A DNA stretch of 64,000 nucleotides from Alphaproteobacteria bacterium (GTDB taxonomy: Bacteria > Pseudomonadota > Alphaproteobacteria > Acetobacterales > Acetobacteraceae): NCBI GenBank assembly GCA_020850755.1, contig JADZEB010000013.1:1-64000 (forward strand). Direction: 5' to 3'. Positions 1 through 8,967 of this stretch are shown one piece after another. The first letter of the stretch is position 1. Each line of letters starts with the position of its first letter. The notes under the pieces were generated by a model that had not been told where the DNA came from, searched no databases, and worked only from the letters and a program-made list of their open reading frames with translations. Both the position numbers and the translations under genes were made by a program.

Positions 1-84
1 CGGGATGGGGCGCTGCGCGATCTCGAGGGCTCAGCGCCCCATCCCGTTGCACCACAGAGCCAGCCAGGCTCAAATCACGACAGG
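1..84 (-). repeat. Hairpin repeat, copy A (perfect 15-bp inverted repeat plus second stem-loop)
   Basis: Positions 1-15 and 32-46 are perfect reverse complements, giving a 15-bp stem with a 16-nt loop. A second stem-loop follows: GAGCC at 57-61 pairs with GGCTC at 67-71. Positions 39-84 match 296-342 at 37 of 46 aligned bases with one gap (hand alignment). There is no T tract after the stem in either direction, so it is not a classical intrinsic terminator. The window edge may cut the element. Confidence 0.55.
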
Positions 85-268
85 ACTCTACCTGCCCCTG
101 GATGAAAGTCGGGGCTCAGGTCAGTCCCTCACGGATTATGAGAGCCCTGGGTTGCTCATACTGCCGTCTCCGCCGCCGCGATGGTAGCGGGCGACCGGTG
201 GATCTGGTCGGGCTTGCGCAGCAAGTTGCCTAGCCTCGCTCCGTGCTCTCGCCACGCAGTAGGACCGG

Positions 269-342
269 GCGATGCGCCTTGGGGCGCTTCGCGCACCATC
301 CTGCTGCACCACCGAGCCGCGCCGGCTCGAATGACCGACAGG
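269..342 (-). repeat. Hairpin repeat, copy B
   Basis: This is the diverged partner of the 1-84 element. Positions 269-278 and 283-292 form a 10-bp stem with one mismatch. Positions 314-319 (GAGCCG) and 323-328 (CGGCTC) form a perfect 6-bp stem with a 3-nt loop. The second stem-loop sits at the same place in both copies although the loop bases differ, which suggests the structure is what is kept. It lies between the aapP stop and copy A, so both copies would be at the 3' end of the aap mRNA. Confidence 0.5.
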
Positions 343-443
343 TGTCCCGTGCGCCCGGAAAAACGAGGTGCGGTCAAGACGGACGCAAAACCAACCGACC
401 GCAATGGCAAACAGTGGTGATTCCCGCAGGTCGGCCAGTTCGA

Positions 444-1247
444 TCAGTGGTTCAGAATCTGGCTAAGGAACAGCTTGAGGCGATCGCTTCTGGGTGCCCC
501 AAAGAATTCGTGAGGGGGCGCAGCTTCCACGATCTCGCCCTTATCCATGAAGATCACGCGATCAGCCACTTTGCCTGCGAACCCCATCTCATGCGTCACG
601 ACAACCATGGTCATGCCACTTTCCGCCAACTCGACCATGACATCGAGCACCTCCTTGATCATCTCGGGGTCAAGCGCGGAAGTGGGCTCATCGAACAGCA
701 TGATCTTCGGTCGCATGCACAAGGCTCGCGCGATTGCTACTCGCTGTTGCTGGCCGCCAGAAAGCTGCCCAGGGTACTTGGCCGCCTGCTCCGGAATCCG
801 CACCCTTTCAAGGAAGGAACGGGCCAACTCCTCAGCGTCCTTCTTGGGCATCTTGCGCACCCAGATGGGAGCGAGCGTCAGGTTCTCGAGGACCGTGAGG
901 TGAGGGAAAAGATTGAAGCTCTGGAACACCATCCCGACTTCGCTGCGGATGGCATCGATGTTCTTGACGTCGTCGGTAAGTTCGATGCTGTCGACGAGGA
1001 TCCGCCCTTCCTGGTGCGCTTCCAGGCGGTTGATACAGCGGATCATCGTGGACTTTCCCGACCCCGAAGGTCCGCAAACGACGACCCTTTCGCCAAGGCC
1101 GACCTTCAGACTGACGTCGCGCAGCACGTGTAGCTGGCCGTACCACTTGTTCACGCGATCGAGTTCGATAATGGGATCGCCCTTGCTCATGGCACGAACT
1201 TGGCGAGAGGCGGACTGCTGCTGTGCATTGTTCACGTCGTGCTCCAT
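444..1247 (-). CDS. aapP: Amino-acid ABC transporter ATP-binding protein (AapP/GlnQ type)
   Basis: This is the 267-aa ATPase of a polar amino-acid importer. Visible motifs are Walker [10 protein letters not shown] (59-67), Q-loop Gln109, signature LSGGQQQR (162-169) and Walker B ending FDEP with the following TSALD. It works on the cytoplasmic face with the two permeases encoded just upstream. The ATG at 1247 lies 3 nt after the aapM stop; an internal Met at 1190 is an alternative start. It is the last gene of the J-Q-M-P operon, the gene order of the rhizobial general L-amino-acid permease. Confidence 0.93.
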   Translation of the reverse strand: MEHDVNNAQQQSASRQVRAMSKGDPIIELDRVNKWYGQLHVLRDVSLKVGLGERVVVCGPSGSGKSTMIRCINRLEAHQEGRILVDSIELTDDVKNIDAIRSEVGMVFQSFNLFPHLTVLENLTLAPIWVRKMPKKDAEELARSFLERVRIPEQAAKYPGQLSGGQQQRVAIARALCMRPKIMLFDEPTSALDPEMIKEVLDVMVELAESGMTMVVVTHEMGFAGKVADRVIFMDKGEIVEAAPPHEFFGAPRSDRLKLFLSQILNH

Positions 1248-1250
1248 TCG

Positions 1251-2390
1251 CTAACGGCGCCGCCCAGGGTTCAACTCCGCTTCCAGCCTTTGGCTGTACT
1301 TGGACATCGCGTAGCAGAAGACGAAGTAGATGATCGATACTTTGATATAGGCCTCTACGCCAAAGCCCTGCCAGGCGGGCTCGATGATCGAGGTCTTTGC
1401 GGCGTTCAACAAGTCGAAGATCCCGATGATGAGAACCAATGAGGTGTCCTTGAACAAGCCGATAAAGTTGTTGACCATTGGCGGGATAACGAGGCGCAAG
1501 GCCTGCGGCAGAACGATCAGGCCGGTCTTCTTCCAGTAGGACAGTCCCAGGGCTTCAGCAGCCTCGTATTGCCCGCGCGGAATGGCTTGCAGGCCGCCAC
1601 GAATGACCTCAGCCAAGTAGGCTGCGGCGAACAGGATAATGGCAACCTGGGCGCGCAACAGCTTGTCGATGTTGAGCCCCTCGGGAAGAAAGAGAGGGAA
1701 CATCACCGAGGCCATGAATAGAAGGCTGATCAACGGCACGCCACGGATCAACTCGATATAGACGACACAAAGGGCGCGTACTGCCGGCAGGCTCGTGCTC
1801 CTGCGGCCAAGAGCCAAGACAATGGCAAGCGGGAACGCGAACGCTATGCCGAAGGTTGCCAGGACCAGGGTGATAACCAGTCCGCCCCAGCGTTCCTGCT
1901 CGACGTATGTGAGTCCCAGTATCCCACCCCACAGCAGTACCCCGATCGCTCCCAGAGAGACTAGCCAGATCAGGGCCAGTTCTCGCCGCCAGAACCTCTT
2001 GTTCGCGCTGATCAGATACAGGCCAACGAAGATGACGCAGCAGAGCGCAGGCCGCCAATGCTCATCGTACGGATACGTACCGAACAGGATGAAGCGGTGC
2101 TTTTCTGTGATGAGCGCCCAACATGCGCCACTGCCTTCGACGGCACGGCATGCGCTCGTATCCTGCCCGGGAACACTCCAGACGGCATTGATGAATGCCC
2201 AATCCACGAAAGCTATCGCATACCGCACGAGGAGGTATGCGAGGGCTAGTGTAACTGCCGTGGATATCCAGGAGGAAAACAGGTTGGCGCGCAGCCAGCC
2301 TACGATTCCGGTTTGGAGCATCGGAGGCGGGCGCATCGGTGGGTCCGCTGACTGCACGGCTTGGACCGCTTCGTGTGCAGGAGCGTTCAT
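1251..2390 (-). CDS. aapM: General L-amino-acid ABC permease (AapM type)
   Basis: This is a 379-aa inner-membrane permease of the HisM/GlnP family. About four hydrophobic segments precede the C-terminal transport domain, and an EAA-like loop (EAAEALGLSYWKKTGLIVLP) contacts the ATPase. The periplasmic insertion with several Cys residues around 70-100 and the length near 380 aa fit AapM rather than the shorter HisM type. An AAGGAG ribosome-binding site sits 9 nt before the ATG at 2390. The gene follows aapQ by 3 nt. Confidence 0.92.
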   Translation of the reverse strand: MNAPAHEAVQAVQSADPPMRPPPMLQTGIVGWLRANLFSSWISTAVTLALAYLLVRYAIAFVDWAFINAVWSVPGQDTSACRAVEGSGACWALITEKHRFILFGTYPYDEHWRPALCCVIFVGLYLISANKRFWRRELALIWLVSLGAIGVLLWGGILGLTYVEQERWGGLVITLVLATFGIAFAFPLAIVLALGRRSTSLPAVRALCVVYIELIRGVPLISLLFMASVMFPLFLPEGLNIDKLLRAQVAIILFAAAYLAEVIRGGLQAIPRGQYEAAEALGLSYWKKTGLIVLPQALRLVIPPMVNNFIGLFKDTSLVLIIGIFDLLNAAKTSIIEPAWQGFGVEAYIKVSIIYFVFCYAMSKYSQRLEAELNPGRRR

Positions 2391-2393
2391 GCC

Positions 2394-3575
2394 TTAGCGC
2401 TCCTTCAGCGCGACACGCGCATTGTACCAGTTCATGAAAAGCGAGATGGACAGGCTGATCGTAAGATAAACCGCCATGATGATCGCGATGCCCTCGATGG
2501 CCTGCCCGGTCTGATTCAAGGTCGTGTTCGCGATCGAGACGATATCCGGATAGCCGATTGCCACCGCCAGGGAGCTGTTCTTGGTCAGATTCAGGTATTG
2601 GCTCGTCGTCGGTGGAATGATGACGCGAAGCGCCTGCGGCAGTACGATCAGACGCAATTGCAAGCCGCGTGACAGGCCAAGGGCACCGGCCGCTTCCCAT
2701 TGCCCCCAGTTCACCGCGAGGATGCCCGCGCGGACATTCTCCGCGATGAACGCCGCGGTGTATGTCACCAGCCCGACGAGCAGCGCTGCGAACTCCGGCG
2801 TGACGCGCACGCCGCCCTGGAAGTTGAAACCGCGAAGCAGCGGGACATCCGGCCGCCACGGGGCACCAGCGGCGAAAAAGACGAGGGCCGGTAGCCCCAC
2901 GATCAACACGAGGCCGGGCAGCAGAACATGCGGACGGTCACCAGTGGCCTCTTGGATTCGTGCTGCACGCCGAGTAAGCGCGACCGAGGCAAGGATACCG
3001 GCAAGGGCCGCGACCGTTGCTGCCCAATGGGCAGCGGTCCATTCCACCCATGGGAAGTAGATGCCGCGGTTGGAAAGGAAGACATCGCCGCCCAGGGCGA
3101 GTGCCTGCCTGGGTCCCGGCAATCCCTGAAGGAGCGAGTACCAGAAGAAAAGCTGCAGAAGGAGTGGTAGATCGCGAAGGAGTTCGACGTAGGCGGAGGC
3201 CAGCTTGGCAAGGAGGAAGTTTCTTGCCAGCCGGGCCACGCCTATCAAGGTGCCGAGGATCGTCGCCAGGACGATTCCGATAGCGGCGACCTTGAGCGTA
3301 TTCAGGACGCCCACGAACAGCGCCCGCAGATAGGAATTCTCGGGAGAGTAATCGATCAGCGCTTCGCCGATCGGCAGCCCCGCTTCCCGGTGCAGGAAGG
3401 CAAAACCGGACGCGATTCGGCGCACCTCGAGGTTGTGCATGGTATTGGCGACCAGCCACCACACGCACCACCCAATGGTGCCCAGAATCACCGCCTGCCA
3501 GACTATGCTTCTGACGATAGGATGGCCGAGGGAAAGTGTCTGGCGTGGCGGTCTGCGGGGGCTCTCGCCGGACAT
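2394..3575 (-). CDS. aapQ: General L-amino-acid ABC permease (AapQ type)
   Basis: This is the partner permease, 393 aa from the ATG at 3575. The frame stays open to a GTG at 3644, which would give 416 aa; the shorter form is closer to the usual length of about 400 aa, and neither start has a strong Shine-Dalgarno sequence. Multiple hydrophobic helices are evident, with a large periplasmic insertion typical of AapQ and an EAA loop (WEAAGALGLSRGLQLRLIVL) near the C terminus. It would pair with AapM to form the membrane channel. Confidence 0.9.
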   Translation of the reverse strand: MSGESPRRPPRQTLSLGHPIVRSIVWQAVILGTIGWCVWWLVANTMHNLEVRRIASGFAFLHREAGLPIGEALIDYSPENSYLRALFVGVLNTLKVAAIGIVLATILGTLIGVARLARNFLLAKLASAYVELLRDLPLLLQLFFWYSLLQGLPGPRQALALGGDVFLSNRGIYFPWVEWTAAHWAATVAALAGILASVALTRRAARIQEATGDRPHVLLPGLVLIVGLPALVFFAAGAPWRPDVPLLRGFNFQGGVRVTPEFAALLVGLVTYTAAFIAENVRAGILAVNWGQWEAAGALGLSRGLQLRLIVLPQALRVIIPPTTSQYLNLTKNSSLAVAIGYPDIVSIANTTLNQTGQAIEGIAIIMAVYLTISLSISLFMNWYNARVALKER

Positions 3576-3663
3576 GGCTGGGCGCTCGCGCAGAGTAGCT
3601 TGCTGGGATTGGAGGCGTGCCGGGTTCAAGCCAACTGGTGGCACGAACCCGGCACCCAGACCA

Positions 3664-4680
3664 CTAGCGCAGGGGCGGGGAGTACATCAGCCCGCCCTGG
3701 GTCCATAGCCGGTTCGGACCACGCTGTATGCCAAGCGGTGTCACATTGCGCTCGAAGCTCTCGCCGTAGTTGCCCACCTGCTTGATGATGTTGAAGGCCC
3801 AGCGATTGTCGAGGCCGAGCATGCGGCCAAAATCACCCGTAGCGCCGACAAAACGCTGGATCGAGGGATTCCGCTCCGACAGCTTCGACTCGATGTTCGC
3901 CGACGTGAGGCCAAGCTCCTCGGCCTCAATCATGGCGTTCAGGCTCCAACGCACGATGTCGGCGAAGCGATTGTCGCCATGGCGGACGGCTGGGCCGAGT
4001 GGCTCCTTCGAGATCACCTCGGGCAGGATCACATGCTGGTTGGCTTCTCCGGCGCGGCTTGCGCGCACGGAAGCAAGGCCGGATACGTCGGTCGTCAGCG
4101 CGTCGCAGCGCCCGGCAAAGTAGGCGGCATTCACTTCTTCAAGACGTTCGATGACGACCGGGGTGAAGCGGATGTTGTTGGCCCGCCCCCAATCGGCAAG
4201 GTTGAGTTCCGTCGTCGTGCCGGGCTGAACGCAGATCGTGGCGCCGTTCAATTCGCGCGCCGACGACACGTTTGCCGAGCGCTTCACCATGAAGCCCTGG
4301 CCGTCATAGAAGTTGATGCCAACGAAATCGAAGCCGAGCTGCACGTCGCGCTGGAAGGTCCAGGTCGTATTGCGCGCCAGCATGTCGACTTCGCCTGATT
4401 GCAGGGCCGTGAAGCGCTGCTGAGCGGTTGTGGGAATGTAGCGGACCTTGGAGGCATCGCCGAAGATCGCCGCGGCGACCGCGCGGCACATATCCACGTC
4501 CAACCCACGCCAGTTGCCCTGGCTATCCGGGGCAGCAAACCCGGCTAACCCGGTGTTGACGCCACAGTTCAGGATGCCGCGTGCGCGCACGGCCTCGAAC
4601 GTCGCTTGCTGGGCCAGTGCGGCCCCACTGACCGACGCGGCGATGAAGGCGCCGACCGCTAGTGTCTTGAAAAAATTCAT
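3664..4680 (-). CDS. aapJ: Amino-acid-binding periplasmic protein (AapJ type)
   Basis: This 338-aa solute-binding protein delivers amino acids to the AapQM channel in the periplasm. The N terminus (positively charged start, hydrophobic core, then ALAQQ) is a Sec signal peptide with likely cleavage after ALA. The family hallmarks RGILNCGVN, GLDVDMCRAVAAAIFGD and the TTAQQRFTALQSGEVD region are present. The ATG at 4680 has a GGGAGGAG ribosome-binding site; an upstream in-frame Met at 4719 has none. First gene of the operon, so the promoter should lie between 4681 and 4908. Confidence 0.94.
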   Translation of the reverse strand: MNFFKTLAVGAFIAASVSGAALAQQATFEAVRARGILNCGVNTGLAGFAAPDSQGNWRGLDVDMCRAVAAAIFGDASKVRYIPTTAQQRFTALQSGEVDMLARNTTWTFQRDVQLGFDFVGINFYDGQGFMVKRSANVSSARELNGATICVQPGTTTELNLADWGRANNIRFTPVVIERLEEVNAAYFAGRCDALTTDVSGLASVRASRAGEANQHVILPEVISKEPLGPAVRHGDNRFADIVRWSLNAMIEAEELGLTSANIESKLSERNPSIQRFVGATGDFGRMLGLDNRWAFNIIKQVGNYGESFERNVTPLGIQRGPNRLWTQGGLMYSPPLR

Positions 4681-4743
4681 GATTCTCCTCCCGCATTGCT
4701 CGGAAACCGACCGCCCCACAGGCCGTGGCTCCTTGTTTTAATC

Positions 4744-4773
4744 ATCTTGGCAAGCTAGCGCTGCCCGCGTCAA
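4744..4773 (-). promoter_or_regulatory. Possible sigma-70 promoter of the aap operon
   Basis: On the minus strand a TTGACG box (4773-4768) is followed after 18 nt by CAAGAT (4749-4744), about 65 nt ahead of the aapJ start. The -35 box fits the consensus in five of six bases, but the -10 match is poor. This is a weak, position-supported guess. Confidence 0.25.
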
Positions 4774-4908
4774 CGCCTCCCGATACCCTGGGCTGGCGGG
4801 ATATCGGGTTGGCCTGTGCGAGACATCAAGGGGCAAGACTGTATCTTGTCGTGTTGTGTCGTCTCTGCCACGGTTCCGTTCTGCCTCTTGTTCTCGGAGA
4901 TCCGCACC

Positions 4909-6234
4909 ATGTCGGTTGTGACCGCATCCCGCCCGAACGATCTAGAATCCTTCTGGATGCCGTTCACGGCCAACCGCCGCTTCAAGGGCGCGCCGCGGCT
5001 CCTGGCGAAGGCAAGTGGGGTGCACTATTTCACCCCTGAAGGTCGCCAGGTTCTCGACGGCACGGCCGGTCTCTGGTGTGTCAATGCGGGGCATTGCCGG
5101 CCCGAGATAACAGAGGCCATCCAGGCGCAAGCGGCGGAAATGGACTTCGCGCCCACCTTCCAGATGGGGCACCCGTTGGCGTTCGAACTGGCGGCGCGCG
5201 TGGCGGAACTGGCACCCGCCGATCTCGATCGCGTGTTCTTCTGCAATTCCGGCTCCGAAGCCGTAGACACCGCGCTCAAGATCGCGCTGGCCTATCACCG
5301 GGCCCGCGGGCAAGGGCAGCGGACGCGCTTCGTGGGTCGCGAGCGTGGTTACCATGGTGTCGGATTTGGCGGCATGTCAGTCGGCGGAATTGGTGCAAAC
5401 AAGAAGCAGTTTGGCGCCACACTGCCCAACGTGTCGCATTTGCCGCACACGCACATGCTCGACAAGAACGCGTTCGCGCGCGGTCAACCCGAGCACGGTG
5501 CCGAACTTGCGGACCATCTCGAGCGCCTGGTCGGACTGCATATGGACACGATCGCCGCCGTGATCGTTGAGCCGATGGCCGGTTCGACCGGCGTGTTGAT
5601 TCCACCCAGGGGCTATCTCGAGAGGCTTCGCGCCATCTGCGACAAGCATGGGATATTGTTGATCTTCGACGAGGTGATCACGGGTTTTGGGCGGCTGGGC
5701 GCAAACTTCGCATCCGAGCGCTTCAATGTCATCCCAGACATGATCACCTGCGCCAAGGGGATTACGAACGCGGCCGTGCCGATGGGGGCCGTGATCTGCC
5801 GCGAGCATTTGTACGACGCGGTGGTTAACGGAGCACCCGACGGTATCGAACTGTTCCACGGCTACACCTATTCGGCGCATCCGCTCGCCTGTGCGGCTGG
5901 TCTCGCGACGCTCGACGTGCATCGCAAGGAGGACCTCTCTGGCCGGGTACGTGCCCTGGAATCCTACTGGGAGGATTGCGCGCACGCCCTTCGCGGACTG
6001 CCGAACGTGATCGATGTCAGGAACATCGGTCTCGTGGCCGGAGTCGAGCTTGCGCCCATGCCCGGTAAGGCCACCGAACGCGCTTACCAGATCTTCGTGC
6101 GGTGCTTCGAAAAGGGCCTGCTGACGCGCGTTACCGGCGACATCGTTGCCCTGTCGCCGCCCTTGACCATCGAGAAGCCGCAGATCGACGAGATCTTCGC
6201 GATCCTGTCCGAGGCGATTCGGGCCGTAGACTGA
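4909..6234 (+). CDS. Class III PLP aminotransferase (omega-amino-acid--pyruvate type)
   Basis: This 441-aa fold-type I transaminase moves an amino group from an omega-amino acid or amine to pyruvate or a similar acceptor. Landmarks are the N-terminal FWMPFTANRRFK, the substrate-site GTAGLWCVNAGH, the PLP phosphate-binding CNSGSEAVDTALK, the IFDEVITGFGR strand with its PLP-contacting Asp, and the Schiff-base Lys283 in ITCAKGITNAAVPMG. The ATG at 4909 is chosen because homology starts there; the frame extends upstream to 4816 with a non-homologous sequence. It is divergent from aapJ. Beta-alanine or another omega-amino acid is a plausible substrate. Confidence 0.88.
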   Translation: MSVVTASRPNDLESFWMPFTANRRFKGAPRLLAKASGVHYFTPEGRQVLDGTAGLWCVNAGHCRPEITEAIQAQAAEMDFAPTFQMGHPLAFELAARVAELAPADLDRVFFCNSGSEAVDTALKIALAYHRARGQGQRTRFVGRERGYHGVGFGGMSVGGIGANKKQFGATLPNVSHLPHTHMLDKNAFARGQPEHGAELADHLERLVGLHMDTIAAVIVEPMAGSTGVLIPPRGYLERLRAICDKHGILLIFDEVITGFGRLGANFASERFNVIPDMITCAKGITNAAVPMGAVICREHLYDAVVNGAPDGIELFHGYTYSAHPLACAAGLATLDVHRKEDLSGRVRALESYWEDCAHALRGLPNVIDVRNIGLVAGVELAPMPGKATERAYQIFVRCFEKGLLTRVTGDIVALSPPLTIEKPQIDEIFAILSEAIRAVD

Positions 6235-6313
6235 CCGAGGCGGGTGCCGAGCGGACCGCGCTCGGTGGTCTGGGCTTCCGCAGTGACGCGCCTGCTGGGA
6301 CGGTTGCTCGGCA

Positions 6314-7495
6314 TCACTCCGGCATCAGGTCGCGAACGAGCCGCACGAAGAAGCTTGCGCCCACTGGCGCGGCTTCGTCGCGGAAGTCGTAGGCAGGGTT
6401 GTGGAGGATCCTGCCGCCCTCGTCTGGGCCGTTGCCGACCCATAGGAACGCACCAGGAACCTGGGAGAGGTACCAAGCAAAATCCTCGCCGGCCATGCTT
6501 GGCGGAAGGTCGCGCCTGACATTCCCTACCCCAACGACCGATGCCGCGGCGCTTGCCGCTTCGTCGCGGGCCTCGGGCGAGTTGAAGGTTCCGTTGTTGC
6601 GCGGATCGAATTCAAGACTGATCTCGAGGGCACAGGCATCTGCCACACCTTTAGCAACGGCGCGCATCCGTGCCGCAATCAGATCGCGCACCTCGGTGCG
6701 AAGGCACCTGACAACGCCCTTCACCACGACCTGGTGTGGGATCTGATTCTGGGCCTCGCCACCGCTGATCATCGTTGTACTGACAACCGCCGCGTCCAGG
6801 GGATCGACGTTGCGTGACGCGATCGCTTGAAGTGCCATGACGAGTTGCGACGCCGCGACGATGGGATCCCGCGCCAAGTGGGGCATGGCTGCATGCGAGG
6901 CGGCGCCAACGACGGTCATCGTCCAGACAGCCGTTACGGCCATGACGGCCCGATCGTGGATGGCGATCTGGCCGATTGGAAGCCCTGGCCAGTTGTGCAG
7001 GCCAAAGATGCGGCCAACCGGAAAGCGTGTAAGAAGGCCATCGGCGATCATGGCGCGCGCGCCCGTTCCGCGTTCTTCGGCCGGCTGGAATATGAAGTGA
7101 ACCGTGCCACTGAAGCCGCCATTCCTGGCCAGGACCGCTGCCGCACCAAGGAGCATGGTGACATGGCCATCATGTCCGCACCCATGCATGACGCCGGCCC
7201 TGGTCGACCGATGCGGCAGGTTGCTCGCTTCCGTGATCGGCAGGGCATCCATGTCGGCCCGGAGGCCGATGGCCCGGCCGGGGGCGCCTGAATGCTGCTG
7301 GCCGTGCCGCAATGTGCCGACCACGCCATGTCCGCCGATGCCTTCCGTAACCTCCAGCCCCCAAGCGCGCAGTTTCTCCGCGATGAAGGCGGCAGTAGCC
7401 GTCTCCAGCCCCGACAATTCGGGGTTAGCGTGCAAGTGGCGACGCCACTGGATCATGTCGGACGACAAGGCCGTTACGGCCGGATCTAGCGGCAT
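6314..7495 (-). CDS. M20D amidohydrolase (HipO/IAA-amino-acid hydrolase family)
   Basis: This 393-aa metal-dependent hydrolase would cleave N-acyl amino acids or similar amides in the cytoplasm. Family signatures are GLRADMDALPITE (78-90), the metal-binding HGCGHDGH (104-111) and QPAEERGTGARAM (137-149) with the catalytic Glu pair 140-141. A GGAG ribosome-binding site lies upstream of the ATG at 7495; the frame continues to 7699 without homology. It is flanked by the transaminase and, divergently, by an FAD amino-acid oxidoreductase, which suggests release of amino acids followed by deamination. Confidence 0.9.
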   Translation of the reverse strand: MPLDPAVTALSSDMIQWRRHLHANPELSGLETATAAFIAEKLRAWGLEVTEGIGGHGVVGTLRHGQQHSGAPGRAIGLRADMDALPITEASNLPHRSTRAGVMHGCGHDGHVTMLLGAAAVLARNGGFSGTVHFIFQPAEERGTGARAMIADGLLTRFPVGRIFGLHNWPGLPIGQIAIHDRAVMAVTAVWTMTVVGAASHAAMPHLARDPIVAASQLVMALQAIASRNVDPLDAAVVSTTMISGGEAQNQIPHQVVVKGVVRCLRTEVRDLIAARMRAVAKGVADACALEISLEFDPRNNGTFNSPEARDEAASAAASVVGVGNVRRDLPPSMAGEDFAWYLSQVPGAFLWVGNGPDEGGRILHNPAYDFRDEAAPVGASFFVRLVRDLMPE

Positions 7496-7612
7496 CGCCA
7501 CAAACTCCGACTTGCGGCGCAGATTGCCCGCGCCGGCCGACGCCCTATAGTGGCACGGCTCGTTTCCGGCAAGCGTCCAGCCGTTGCTGGGACCAAAGGC
7601 GGGGAGACTTCG

Positions 7613-8878
7613 ATGGGCAGTAATCCCTTGCGCGTGGTGGTTATCGGTGCAGGCATCGTTGGTGCTTCGACTGCACTCTGGCTGCTTCGAGATGGACATC
7701 AGGTCACGCTCATCGACCCCGCCGATCCCGGCGGCGAGGCCATGGCCAGCTACGGCAACATCGGCTGGCTATCTGACCATTCGATCCTGCCCGTCTCATT
7801 GCCCGGCCTCTGGAAGCAGGCGCCGAAGATGCTGCGCGATCCGCTGGGGCCGCTTGCGATCCGGTGGGGGTACCTGCCGGCGCTTGCGCCTTGGCTGATC
7901 CGCTTCCTGCGTGCTGGCCGGCTCGCGGAAGTCGAGCGCATTGCCAGAGCGCTGACACCCCTGCTCGCGGCCGGCTATCCCGATCACGTCGAACTTGCCC
8001 GCGAGGCAGGGGTTTCGTACCTGATTCACCGTGTCGGAGGGATGTACGTTTATCGCGACCGCGCGGCATACGAGCGCGACTCTCTCGTTTGGCGCATCCG
8101 TCGCGACAACGGGATCAGGCTGCTGGAGCTCGACCAGGACGAACTGCGCCAGCGCGAGCCTGACCTGAACCGCGACTACAGTTTCGCGGTGTACATGGAT
8201 CAGGGCGGACATTGCAGCGACCCCGGGGGGCTGGCGGCAGCCTATGTCAGAGCCGCACTTGCCAGCGGCGCGCAGCTCTTGCCGGCACGGGCCCGCGGTT
8301 TCGTTTGGTCGGGAGAAGACCTCACCGGGATAGAGACCGACGCTGGGACGGTCGGGTGCGATCGCGTTGTGCTTGCCGCGGGCGCCCACAGCAAGGCGCT
8401 TGCCCGGGCACTTGGCGATGCTGTCCCACTTGACACAGAGCGCGGCTACCACTGGTTCTACAAGGATGCCGAAGCCGGCCCGCGCACCCCCATGATTGTC
8501 ACCGATGCGAAGTGCGCGATCACGCGGATGGATTGGGGCCTGCGCATTGGCGGCACGGTTGAGTTCGGTGGCTTCGCCGCACCGCCCAACTGGGAGCGAG
8601 CGCGCCTGATGCAGAGGCATGCCCAGCGGATCTTTCCCGGCTTGCCTCGGGAGATCGACCAAAGCCGTGTGAAGCTCTGGATGGGCTTCAGGCCATCGAT
8701 GCCGGACAGCATGCCGGTGATTGGCTTTTCACGGCGCACGCGCCAAGCGATTCACGCCTATGGGCATGGCCATATCGGGCTGGCCGCCGGTGCAAGTACG
8801 GGCCGCGCGGTCGCCGACCTTGTCGCTGGCCGTCCGACCGCTTGCGATCTCTCTCCGTTTCGCGCCCAGCGCTATTGA
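7613..8878 (+). CDS. FAD-dependent amino-acid dehydrogenase (DadA-like)
   Basis: This 421-aa DAO-superfamily flavoprotein probably oxidises a D-amino acid or related amine to the keto acid. An N-terminal dinucleotide-binding motif VVVIGAGIVGASTALWLL (about 7-24) is followed by MASYGNIGWL, matching the DadA-type AN.G.. region, and the C-terminal GHGHIGLAAGASTGRAVADL FAD contact. The ATG at 7613 follows a GGGGAGA ribosome-binding site. Its 3' end converges with the ThDP-enzyme gene. The substrate is not determined by sequence. Confidence 0.87.
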   Translation: MGSNPLRVVVIGAGIVGASTALWLLRDGHQVTLIDPADPGGEAMASYGNIGWLSDHSILPVSLPGLWKQAPKMLRDPLGPLAIRWGYLPALAPWLIRFLRAGRLAEVERIARALTPLLAAGYPDHVELAREAGVSYLIHRVGGMYVYRDRAAYERDSLVWRIRRDNGIRLLELDQDELRQREPDLNRDYSFAVYMDQGGHCSDPGGLAAAYVRAALASGAQLLPARARGFVWSGEDLTGIETDAGTVGCDRVVLAAGAHSKALARALGDAVPLDTERGYHWFYKDAEAGPRTPMIVTDAKCAITRMDWGLRIGGTVEFGGFAAPPNWERARLMQRHAQRIFPGLPREIDQSRVKLWMGFRPSMPDSMPVIGFSRRTRQAIHAYGHGHIGLAAGASTGRAVADLVAGRPTACDLSPFRAQRY

Positions 8879-8914
8879 TGAACCTACAGGCTCTCACAGT
8901 GGCACGTGGCCGGA

Positions 8915-8951
8915 ATGCGCCCATGCGCTCTTGCTCGGCCGGTGGGCGCAT
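8915..8951. terminator. Hairpin between convergent genes
   Basis: ATGCGCCCA (8915-8923) and TGGGCGCAT (8943-8951) are perfect complements with a 19-nt spacer, located in the 89-nt gap between two convergent stop codons. It could act as a bidirectional transcription end, but no T tract follows on either strand. Confidence 0.35.
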
Positions 8952-8967
8952 CACGTCAAGTCTCGAA

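Larger units (their letters stand above)
1..443. other. Non-coding region downstream of the aap operon with structured repeats
   Basis: No convincing gene lies in this stretch; the open frames on both strands show no recognisable domain. It is the 3' flank of the leftward aap operon, which ends at 444. It contains two diverged copies of a hairpin-bearing element, listed separately at 1-84 and 269-342. A role in 3'-end formation or mRNA stabilisation for the aap transcript is inference from position and structure. Confidence 0.6.

Noticed and set aside
243-1133. Long plus-strand open frame of 296 codons
   Set aside because: Antisense to aapP, no domain; a by-product of GC-rich codon use.
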